In this document: piece by piece, positions 23,254 through 33,605 of the stretch | Layout: each line of letters opens with the position of its first letter | How positions within the stretch are numbered: position 1 is the first letter of the stretch | Assembly: GCA_030278955.1 (NCBI GenBank) | Contig: JAOANR010000014.1 | Coordinates: forward strand, 12,588,068-12,652,067 | Length of the DNA stretch: 64,000 bases | Reading direction: 5' to 3' | Source: Hygrophila difformis | Lineage: Eukaryota; Streptophyta; Magnoliopsida; Lamiales; Acanthaceae | Made by a program: the position numbers and the translations under genes | The notes under the pieces: model-generated | The model's database searches: none | Seen by the model: only the letters and a program-made list of their open reading frames with translations | What the model was told of the DNA's origin: nothing

Positions 23254-23794
23254 GGCTATGTTTGAGAAATATTTAAAGTTCAGATTTTGGAGTTTAGAGT
23301 TTTGAATTAATGGTGAAAATGTTTTAAGTGATGGTGTTTTGTACTTCCTCCTTTTTCTTATATTTGCTACGGACCTACTCGGCACGCAGTCCAATGCACA
23401 TTTTAAATCATTAATAACTCAAGTTTGGTATAAGTAAAAATTCTAAAAGTTTGATATTTAAAAACTACACGACCAGACGAATCCAACAAGATCCTATTTG
23501 ACTATATTTTAACTTGTATAACTATAATAAAACATTAAGTTAAAGTGTATGTCTGAACAGTACGGAAAACTCAAATGGAGCAATTTTAGAAAAATGGAGG
23601 AAGTATTAAAGTTTAAAATTATAGTTTAGAGGTTGGAATCTGAAAAGTTAAATGTTGGGTAGATAAGTGTTTAGAGGTTAAAATTTATAGATTACTGAAA
23701 TTAATGTTTGCATTAAATAGTGTTTTAAACTATTTTTAATATTTATTTTAAAAAGTAAATGCTAAACCCTAACATTGTTTCCCAACACACAGCC
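23254..23794. mobile_element. PIF/Harbinger-like MITE with nested Stowaway
   Basis: The ends ggctatgtttgagaaa and tttcccaacacacagcc are inverted; TAA is duplicated at 23251-23253 and 23795-23797. It is the opposite-orientation relative of 13731-14309. A Stowaway MITE interrupts it at 23342-23605. Confidence 0.75.
23342..23605. mobile_element. Stowaway-type MITE, copy 6, nested
   Basis: It starts tacttcctcctttttc and ends aaatggaggaagtat, with agacgaatccaacaagatcc internally. Its position within the Harbinger host differs from that of the nested copy at 13807-14069. Confidence 0.7.
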
Positions 23795-24317
23795 TAAAAA
23801 GTGTTATTTTTTGTTAACACCACGATTCTTGATTATATGTAGGAGTATCAAGACATATTTTGCCACATGCATACTCAAATACAAAAAGCAAATTCTGTCC
23901 CTTTGTTTCTATTTTACAAAGTATTTTCAGTTCATTAAAACAAAAAAGTTCTTTTATAGCATTTTATGTTTTTCTTAGCATTTCATTTTTATCTGCAATA
24001 GAACATAATTTATAATTCTAATTATCCTCGTTCTACTTTCTCAAACGCTTTCTGAGGATTATGTAATTACTTCCACATAAGTTATGTTGTGGAGGCTCAT
24101 CTCTTTTGACATGAAGAGGTTAATATGAGCAATTGATGAGAAGTTGAAATCAACGTTTGAGATTAGTGCAAATGGTACTCTTATGATTTTAATAAGATAG
24201 AAGTGATCTTTATTCATCTCTCATTCACCATACTCGTCATTCTCTCACCCTTCGTAATATGCTAATCTTCTATTTGGAATTTTTGAATTTCATAGGATAT
24301 TTAAATTTTCTTATGTC

Positions 24318-24660
24318 GAATAGGTAGATTTCATATAAAAAAAATCAAAATCCGAGCTTATTTGAAAAAGTTAGAGTAATTTGAATTTCATTGCGATCTT
24401 CATCTATTGCGATTTTCAGCAACATAGCATTTAAATTTCAACGATGGAGCTATACGCTGTAGCAATGGAGGATATAAAATTTTGGGTTATAGCCTATACA
24501 TTCCAGCGACAGAGGCTATAAACAAAGCGTATGCGACAAACTTCAAATGACTCTAACTTTCTCAAAATGAACTCGAATTTGGATGTTCTTTATATGAACA
24601 TCTATCTACTCAATGCAATAAATTTAAATATTCTATCAAATTTTAGAAAGTTCAAATAGA
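24318..24660. repeat. Inverted-repeat element, MITE-like
   Basis: The left arm (about 24318-24400, with aaatccgagcttatttgaaaaagttagag) is matched in reverse complement by the right arm (about 24540-24615, with ctctaactttctcaaaatga). About 140 bp of unique sequence separate the arms. Related sequence recurs at 35697-35880. Confidence 0.6.
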
Positions 24661-25490
24661 TAAATAGAAAATTTTTGAACAAACGAGCATAAGATATCTT
24701 TTTTTTTAATTTGAAAATCTGCTATTTATCTATTTGAAATTTCTAGAATTTGATAGAAAATTTAGATTCCTTGCATCGATGGTGTATGGAATATTTTCCA
24801 ACACAACACGCAATGTACGATCCAAGTAATAATCCAGTGAAATCAAGTCAAATCATCAGGGAACATGGAATTTTAAACAATTTATCAAATTCTTGCAGCG
24901 AATGAAATTAAAAGACATGAATTGTGGGGTTTCATCTAAATTCCTAATATGCAATTAATTAAAATAAAACTATAAAGGATGCAATTAATATGATAGCAAT
25001 AGAGAATGAAGAAATCGCTTGACGATAAATGAGGATTCCTAAATCTTTTAACTACTCGACAAATTGGAATTGTATGTAGAAATTCTTTTAAATCAATTTT
25101 ATGCGTACTTAGAATCATCACATTTATAAACTCTCGGTATTGAACATATCCTACTTTTCTAGCAGTGATTATCTTAAATTTTGTTTTAACCATTAGAAAC
25201 TTTCTCAAGTTACCAATTATTAGAATTGATCTGCTCAATTATTTTTGCTCAAATATTTTTCAATCACTTAAACAATATAAAGCTCTAGTTCAGATATCCG
25301 CTCCGCCTCTTCAAACAGACAAAAGAATTGAACAAATTAACATAAAATTAACGAAATATATATGAACAAAAGCCAATATCAATAATGTCAAAATTTAGGT
25401 CTCTCCAAACATTAGGTGTAGCCTAACATGCACGAATTCAAAGAGTTTCAAAAACAAAATAAAGAATATAATCATGAATTCAACTGAAGA
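24661..25490. other. Intergenic AT-rich stretch
   Basis: The sequence has no reading frame with recognisable content. Frames near 24936-25238 are low-complexity translations of AT-rich DNA. Confidence 0.5.
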
Positions 25491-26215
25491 TTTTAACACC
25501 CGACTATAAATTTTCCCAGATCTTCTTTGGGATGTGATTTCCTCTGCTTCCGCCTTCACTTTTCAGTTTTCGGCTCTCGTCCTCTCTCTACTTGATGTGT
25601 ATGCATGAATGTGGATGAATGATGCAGAATGCTGAATGATACATGATGAATTAAAGGTCTGCATGATTGGTATGTGATATATTATGTTGTATCATGAATG
25701 GTGGTTTTAAAGGCATGAATATATCTATTCTAGATATGCTATGAGATTTAAGTAGATATATTAGGAGATCCAGATTTTGATGAATATATGATGTGGCAGC
25801 CTTAAAGATTTGCTCTTTTCTATCTAGATTGGCCCATGCCCAGCTCGCCAGCCTGACTGCACGCGCTCTTTGTCTGCACCGCGCGCCTAGCGCGTGTTGG
25901 TTGTCCTTCGTGCGCTGGGTGCACCATTCGGACTGTTCTTACTTATTTTCTTTGCTCTTTGGGTTAAACAGCTCCAATTCACTCACCTTTGGTTCCTTTT
26001 ATCTTTGTCTTGCTAAAAACACCTAAAAACATGCAATCTCAACCCAAAAATTATTAAATTGCATCAAATAATATCCTGATATCACAATTCATCAATTTTC
26101 CTCAAATATTATGTTTTTAGCAATTAATACACAATTTTCATCAAATAATGCCTGAATCATTATATAAACATGAGTAAATGTCATACTTTATGTGGCGCAT
26201 AAATATCCTCACACT
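25490..26215. repeat. Dispersed 0.7-kb repeat, copy 1 (possible LTR)
   Basis: This segment (ccagatcttctttgggatgtg ... gagtaaatgtcatactttatgtggcgcat) is repeated in the same orientation at 26966-27181 plus 35293-35690. The tail 'gtggcgcat' followed by 'cctcacactaagtcttgttcgtccccgg' resembles boundaries of some plant Gypsy elements, so it may be a decayed LTR. That identity is an inference. Confidence 0.6.
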
Positions 26216-26965
26216 AAGTCTTGTTCGTCCCCGGACAAGATAGAACTAAGAACTAGTAGTACCAAACACACATAATAGCCACCAAAATATCTATAAGCTA
26301 AACTACAACCAATTACAAGTTCAAGAAAATTTCAAAATCAAGTTCTCATTCGTTCCCTCGACACCAAACACTTCCACTTGGCTCAACCCTCACCACGGTT
26401 CACATAAGAAAATATATATGTGTATGAAGTGCCCTCGTATGAAATGGGTAAAAATTACTCAATACCAAGACAATGCAATTATCACTATTAATTTGTAACA
26501 CAATCACATAATCACAATGCTTAGGATTTGTCATAAGGAAGCAATAGGTCTTTTAATAAGGTTGTAACAGGCCGGGGTCATTAGGTAGGAAAATATGAAT
26601 AAAGTATGCTAATAAAAATGGAACGAGTTCTTCAAATGTTAATACTCACTTCAAAAATAAACCCAAATAGCCAAATAATACCCCATAACATAAAATCAAA
26701 GCTCCCCAACCCAAACAATAGAATGTAGTAGTATGTACCCAAAATAAATTGCTAGTATTCTGAATTTTTTCGTGGTTTTCAATAGCTCGGTTTTATATTA
26801 TTAGAGAATTCCAATATCTAAACATTGCAGAAGAAACTTCAACTCTTTTGTTCTTGACTTAGAGTGTAAACTCTTTGTCAGATGAACAACTGCTCTCGTT
26901 ACATATATCCACTTTATTTTCATAGCAGAATGAGGGCACTATACTACATAATCAAGAATCCAACT
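26216..26965. other. Spacer between the two copies of the 0.7-kb repeat
   Basis: It starts with ctaagtcttgttcgtccccgg, which suggests internal sequence of a retroelement next to an LTR. It holds no gag or pol coding sequence, so if it belongs to an element it is a remnant. Confidence 0.35.
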
Positions 26966-28681
26966 GAAGAATTTAACACCAGGCTAAAAATCTTCTCAGA
27001 TCTTCTTTGGGATGTGATTTCCTCTGCCTCCGCCTTCACTTTTAACTCTCTGGCTCTCTTCCTCTATCTACCTGATGTGTATGCATTAACATGTATGAAT
27101 AATGCAGAATACAAAATGATACCTGATGAATTAAAGGTCTACAAGATTGCTATGTCATATATTATGTTGTATCATGATTGATAGAGCTGTCAAAATGGGA
27201 TTGACCCGTTGGACCAGCCCGCCCCGTCTCCCAAAAGGGAGGGTTGGGCTGAATAAATAAAGGTTCGTTTGGAAGCGGGCCTAAATGGGCTAGCCCGCCT
27301 GAACCCGCCGTCGCTTGGGCTGGCCCGCGGCGAGTGTGGGCCTGCCCGCGGGGTACCCAAAATTTTAATTTATTTAATTTTTTGTTAAGTTTGTTATGAA
27401 AATCTAAATAATATATGTATTTGTAAGAATATTGATTAGTTGAATATTATTTGAAATCATATATTTTAATTTGATATTAGTTAATACAAGTATAATTCAA
27501 TTTATAATTTTTTTCTATTAAAAAATTATAAATTGAATTATATTATCTAAATTAAATGAAAATAATTTTAAAGCTCACTTTATAACGGAGGAGGGTACCA
27601 GTTGAGGAAATTCTATAATAAGGATTGAAGTGAGGATGCTGTTCTGACGTATAAAGACAAATATTGTTGATTTTATTTCTGTTTTTGCTTGCTTGTTTTT
27701 TTTTTCAGGATGATACCGCTGAGGGGGCTACGCGGGAATGGAGATTTTTTGGCTGAAGCGAATACAGGATGTGAATAGAGGTTGTTTCTCATTTTGCTCC
27801 AGATCGAAGTTGGCCCTTGTTTGAATTTGAGGTTGCGGATGCGAATAACTTTGCTCGGGACAACCAAAGAGAGTTGAAGCCTTATGGACAATCAAAGCAA
27901 TTGGCGAATGGGTTAAATGGTAGGAAAGAGGAAAATGCTTGGATCAAATCAAGAAAACTGATAAGATAAACTGGTGAGACCTGTACCTTGAGTATTTTGC
28001 TTTCTCTGGTTACGTGAAGTTGTGGCGGTCATTTTGGTATTCTAGAAATTGTTTCAATCATACATATTGAGCCTGCATTGTTCACTTAAATGCATGGTAA
28101 ATGAAACGGCCAACAGACTGCATTGTTCACTTAGATGCATTGAGTCTGCCTTGAGGCTATATGTTATATCCTTTAACCCTATCTACGCAATTTAACCCTG
28201 TACCCATAGCCTTGACTTGACACAGCCATACAGTCCCCTTGCAGCCTTTAGAATTCTGGTCTGCCTGTTAATGCTCATATTGATAGATCTACCGTGGATG
28301 CAAGTCTTGTGCCTGGCTAACTAGAGGAAACGGTGTTGTGCTAGGGGGAGGGTAGGAGGGTGTGATTATCTCAAGGGCGTAAACGGGTGGGGATGTATCT
28401 GGTTTTTATTTGGAAGAAGAAACATAGGAGCTATGATCATTGTAATTCACGTTTGTGGATGTTGGGCTACCCCAAAAAAAATAAATAAATAAAAAATAAA
28501 AAAATAAAAAAAAGGGGGTGCATCAGTCTTGAGAAGCAAGTGGAATCTTGGGATGTTCAGGGGAGTATATATATATATTAAAAAAATAATAATAGGGGGA
28601 GAGTTTTCAATGGGAAGCTTGGGATGATTGACTTAAAAGGATGTATCAGCCTTGAGTAGTATGTGCACTACAAAAAAATCG

Positions 28682-28761
28682 GGCGAGGACACATTTTCCT
28701 CGCCTATGTCCTCGCCTACAGCGTGAGGCGAGGACATAGGCGAGGAAAACGTGTCCTCGCC
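28682..28761. repeat. 36-bp-arm palindrome at the CACTA left end
   Basis: The arms 28682-28717 and 28726-28761 are reverse complements except for about one or two positions. They are separated by eight bases and built from ggcgagga units. A transcript across it would form a long hairpin. Confidence 0.85.
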
Positions 28762-29298
28762 TTGATGATCGTCGGGCTCCCATGTTAGTCGACAGTGTCC
28801 TCGCCTGTAGGCGAGGACTTTAGCGAGGAAATGGACGAGGATGGTGGTGAGGACGAGGGCGAGGAACGGGGCGAGGAATGGGGCGAGGAAACAGGCGACG
28901 AAATTGGCGAGAAAACACAATGCATATGTTTTAAGCACTAGGTGACGACAGGGATTTGTCGCCCATGTCCTCGCCTCCGATTTTTTTTTAAAAAAAAAAA
29001 TTTCTATTATCCTGATACCAAATCTGCAATTTGCTAAATTCAAATAAAGTGCAATTTTCAATAAATCTTTTTTTTTTCCCTGCAAAGCTGATCAACAAGA
29101 TTTTGGAATATACAATAATATTTGTAATCAATTTCAAAATCATAAAAATACATTAAATACGAAATAGAAACATAAAATTTGAAATCAATAATATAATAAT
29201 GTCATTCCAGTTCTCGTATCAAACAAGAAAACATCTTTGGTACACTACTAATCCTACTTATTTCAACATATTTTGTATACAAAATGATATTGTTCATC

Positions 29299-29610
29299 TT
29301 ATGTACTTCTACAATCTAGTACAACTCCATTACATGAGACAAAGTTAACCAACCTTTGTTCCTCAATGACTTTTTCCTTGGTTCTTTTCCTAGTCTCAAT
29401 CACTTGTTCCTCAAAGTCTTCAGAAATGGAGTCGGGTATAAAGTCAATGGGCTGCCAGCTCTTCTCCCAACCGCTTTGAGGAGCACCAGGAGGTTTCCTC
29501 TGCCCAACCATGAAGGATTTAAAGATCTCCTGCTTTTCTTTTCTGCCCAACAAAAGGTTTTCTAGCTTTCCAGTATTCCTGCATTGAGTACAAGAGAGAT
29601 CCCCAGACAT
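29299..29610 (-). CDS. Unrecognised 103-aa frame inside the CACTA element
   Basis: Starts ATG at 29610. It has a Cys pair (SCTQC), a basic segment (GRKEKQEIF), a Pro/Trp-rich part (RKPPGAPQSGWEKSWQP) and a charged Glu/Lys helix-like tail (EEQVIETRKRTKEKVIEEQR). The composition looks protein-like rather than random, but I recognise no family. A possible splice acceptor (atgcag) lies at about residue 12, so it may be the 3' exon of a captured gene or of an element gene. Its direction matches the larger frame at 30068-30850. Confidence 0.35.
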   Translation of the reverse strand: MSGDLSCTQCRNTGKLENLLLGRKEKQEIFKSFMVGQRKPPGAPQSGWEKSWQPIDFIPDSISEDFEEQVIETRKRTKEKVIEEQRLVNFVSCNGVVLDCRST

Positions 29611-30067
29611 TCAGAGGAAGGCAAAACCCAAGCAGAATCATAAGAATGCAGTTTCATGCTAAAATACAACACAAAATTTCAAATAAAATGATCGTGTGCT
29701 GCAATAAAATTGCAAGGTTTGGCTACATTCTCAAATATGAACAAAAAATTTGGCACATGCACAAATATAATGTAATCATTACTCTGCTCCAAGCAATTAC
29801 CAAGGTCTTTACCGTTCAGTCATCTCATAATTTTTTATTTTGGCATGTGAACTACAAAATAAATGCTCCAAAATCCTCCCAACCCACACCTCTACCACCT
29901 AAAACTCATATTCCATATATAAACCAGTAGCACCACTCAAACTTCCCCTCCCAAAATTTCACAATCCAAACACTATTATATACTCATAATGGTAGTGAGC
30001 ATATTCACACGCCAGACAAAAACATGATATACCAATATTTATTTTTCAAACATTGATCATATCCCCA

Positions 30068-30850
30068 TTATGAAAGCCACTCCAGGGCACTCATTGAAAT
30101 GACCTGACATCTCATATGCTTGCAAGTCGACAAAGACAACTCCGAAAACATAAGAACTACATCATCAAAACAGTATGATACAGAAAAAAGAATGAATAAA
30201 AGGAAGCAAACATGAAGCGTACAAAACAGTGTTATTAACCCAAGAGTAATAAAGATCATAATAGAGGTCTGATAAAGTATTTTAGATTCATTTAAGGGCA
30301 TGTTCATAAGCATAAATGCAAGAGCAATCTTGAATGCTACCCAATAAAAATAAGTACAAAAAGGTACCTCACAAAAAGAGTGTTCTTTCTGATGAATTTT
30401 ATTCTCATTTGTACTCGATTTACGCTTGATCGAAGCATATGTTCTCTCTGTTTTATCCAGCTTAGTCAATTCTGCGAAATATAACCCCATAGTGAATGCC
30501 ATGAAGCCAAACATGAGAAACATTGAGAAAGCAATTAAACTAAAAATCAAACTCGACAACCATGCTCCCTCAAAAATATACTGATATAAAGTAAGCTCCC
30601 TACTGCCAAAATTATTCACCAACTCCTCTCTAACTGATGGCTCCAAAGCATCGACCACTAGATGTGCATCAGAAAACTGCTTCAGGAGAAAGAAGGTTGA
30701 AGCAGATAAGGTGACAGGAAGAAATGGCAACATGAGCTCTAAAAAAATAAGATAAAGTGGAAAAAGAACAAAAATTTTCAATCTATATGAATAAAGACGA
30801 TCACAATTTTCCAGCTTGCAAATTCTATCATGAAGAGTGGTCCTGAGCAA
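30068..30850 (-). CDS. Multi-pass membrane protein-like frame inside the CACTA element
   Basis: A 260-codon open frame with no recognised family. It opens with a TTG codon, and a splice-acceptor-like tttgctcag ends near 30843, so it is more likely an internal exon than a complete gene. Four hydrophobic segments stand out: about 25-52, 93-125, 165-182 and 190-225. Between segments 1 and 2 is a soluble loop with DALEPSVREELVNNFGSRELTLYQYIFEG. Between 2 and 3 is a basic loop (ERTYASIKRKSS). A donor-like gaggtacc occurs within FCEVPFC (about 30363-30370), so the frame may also read into an intron. Smaller exon-like frames in the same direction lie at 32024-32221 and about 33430-33600. It may be a captured host gene fragment. 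Confidence that it is expressed is low. Confidence 0.35.
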   Translation of the reverse strand: MLRTTLHDRICKLENCDRLYSYRLKIFVLFPLYLIFLELMLPFLPVTLSASTFFLLKQFSDAHLVVDALEPSVREELVNNFGSRELTLYQYIFEGAWLSSLIFSLIAFSMFLMFGFMAFTMGLYFAELTKLDKTERTYASIKRKSSTNENKIHQKEHSFCEVPFCTYFYWVAFKIALAFMLMNMPLNESKILYQTSIMIFITLGLITLFCTLHVCFLLFILFSVSYCFDDVVLMFSELSLSTCKHMRCQVISMSALEWLS

Positions 30851-31342
30851 AGCTTTGAAGAGGCATGATATAATTAATACAATATCAGTCTTCTAGTAGA
30901 GCATACTAAAATATTATGTACTATAGACTGCAACATTTAATACTTCTAAACTCTAACTCCTTAACTTTCTAAGTTCCAACATTATAAAAATATTAAATCA
31001 TACACTATGTTCATACATTAAAAGAGTTATCCATCCACAATTTGAGTACTGGTTAGGCAATCAAGCAATTTACAACATAACACAATTAAAGAATTTAAAC
31101 AATCAAACCATTCAAGAAGAATGTCAAAATTAAAATAGAAGTCAAGAATAATTAAGCCAAAACTGTGGACAACATTGAACCAAAACCACATTGAAGAACT
31201 AAAGGACACTTTCAACAAACTTTCTAAATAAATTCAATGAACAGGACAACAATTAAAAACTCAAAAATAATTCAATAATTATGCCATAGAAAATGCCCTG
31301 CCTTTTGTCCATGACAATAATAGACATGACCGTGAAGAAGCA

Positions 31343-31373
<31 letters not shown>

Positions 31374-33429
31374 CAGAACTCATCAAAAATTTCAGAGAAT
31401 AAAATCAACTATCAAATTCAAACATGATCTAGTCGGTGGCTAGCACTGACTCCAACAGTGCTTTCAACATTTAACTTGAGGGTCCATTATTTCCTATTTT
31501 TGCAATATAAAATCAAATCAGATCATTAACCTTTCACCAACCCATATAATAAAACAAACTTTTCCTATTGTATTTGAGACACACAAATGACTTATCCACT
31601 TATTTTGGGGCATTTGACAGACTTTTAATAGCTCTAGAGCTAAATTGCATCCTCGGATAATTTAATGTAATAAATATGTGAAATCATTTAACAAAAAATA
31701 TAAAGTGCATATAAACTTCAGCGTGCCATCCACCATAAGTAGAAGTTACTCTGTAAAGGGTGGTGAGGATAAAGAGTGAGACTTACCCATGCTTAACTGA
31801 ATTGGACAACCAAGTGGAAATGGAAAACAGTTGGAACTGATAAATGAAGAAGCATTCCTGTAAAATACATCAAATGTTAATCCTTAAACAAAGAGATCTT
31901 GTTCTGCTTAATCTTAGTTTCTCACAACATACGAATAATTGCAAGACATGACTAAATTTTATCAGGGGTTCTAGAGTTATGGCCTCAACTATCACAGCTT
32001 CATTTGGGCTTGAGGCAAACTCCTCAACTATCACAGTGATCATTCAGATAAAGAGGAGCATACCAAGAGATATGACAATGTCTCATACCTCTTATTCTTC
32101 CATGTTCCCTGGATGGTATTAGAACCAAAAAACTGTCAGGTAAATTATACCATAAGAAGAAGATAAACCCTGTCAAGAAAGAACCTACAAAAGCAGTATA
32201 GACTGTAAAAGAAAGTTGCATATTTCAATCCTTCAAACATAGGACCATTAGCTCGTGATTAATGTGTTTTTCTAAAAATCAAGCTATACTCCTATTTCAA
32301 ATCTTTCTAAATCATATTCATGTGTAAAAAGGCTCCCAAGTTTCAGTTATCAGCCTTCTCAAGGTCAAAATAGCAAGCTGGAATCTAACCTCATCGGCAC
32401 CAACTGATACCACGCACAAATTCTGGGAATTACATTTCTTTGGGTTTGACAATGTCACTATGAGTATTTGCCCTTGAATGCCCTGCAACTGCCCTAGGCC
32501 CATAGCTGGAATTTTTTAATTCCTGAAAGCCATGAAAGGCACAAAAACTAAACATCAACCACCAGTTCTAACTCTTAAATGGTTTAAGACAGAGTTATGA
32601 GATAAATTGGCATTTAAGTTTGACCAATTTCTTCCGGTGCGAAGAAATATCAAAGGCCAATAACAGAAAGCTGATAGCCTACTATATTACAGTACACTTG
32701 GAAACATAATAGAGAGGAGACATGTATTAACCAATATTGGCAAATTAAGTCCATTGCCAAACTGCACCACACTATATAATTGACGATACTTAATCACACA
32801 CCCAACAACATATTTAATGATTAGTAAGAGCTTATATACTTAATAAGAGCTTAAATAATTAATATTCTTATTCCACTAAAAGCCTGAGGATATGAATGAG
32901 GATTGAATGCAAATGAAGAGAGTAGAAAACATGAATATTTCATAAATAATGTAAAAAACAATTCATTTTAGGTGAAATCACTTCCAATAGCTAATATTTA
33001 AATCCACAACACTATTAACATATCAATGGAACCATTAATCTACTTGTGCAACCATATAAATAACTAAAATAATCTAGCTGTAGCAGAGATAAATATAACA
33101 TTACATTCCTTACTTAGGGTTGGATCCATCTTAGTTAGATATAATAGCAACCACAACATAAAACATTGACACAAGAATCATTTCTTCTCATTATCCATTG
33201 AAAGATGGAATGTTAAACAAAGAAATCCTCCAACAGTCATGAAAGAGCAACGGCATAATGACATCAACAAGAACGCATATAAATATAAAAGAGCCTAGAC
33301 AGTCATTAGAACTCAAATACAGATCAGAGCAATAGAAAAATAGCGTGCAAGATTAAATAAAGAAGCTTCCGAAGGACCTTTTAAAATGAAAGTAGAATAC
33401 GACGCCAAATCCTTCTCCTTCACACTGAG

Positions 33430-33605
33430 ACTTGGCAAAGCCCTAAATGCCCCAAATTCAAACTCCTGAAACCCTCATCGGCACCAGAAACTACATCAAC
33501 CCCTCTTTCAGATTCAATTTTCTCATCCTCCAACAAAGAAACCTTATCCAAGAAGTCGCGGATAGCACTGACACAGAGAGAGGTGAAAGATGGTGGCGCA
33601 GCAGC
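33430..33605 (-). pseudogene. Exon-like fragment near the CACTA right end
   Basis: Read on the minus strand, this stretch is open and of balanced composition (AIRDFLDKVSLLEDEKIES, then GADEGFRSLNLGHLG). It hits a stop near 33430, while another frame continues with LPSLSVKEKDLASYSTFILK. I do not recognise the protein. The 5' position, followed by membrane-type frames downstream, is what a captured multi-exon gene would look like. Confidence 0.25.

Noticed and set aside
28633..29085. 150-codon minus-strand frame with repeated FLAPFLA motifs
   Set aside because: It is the translation of ggcgagga subterminal repeats of the CACTA element.
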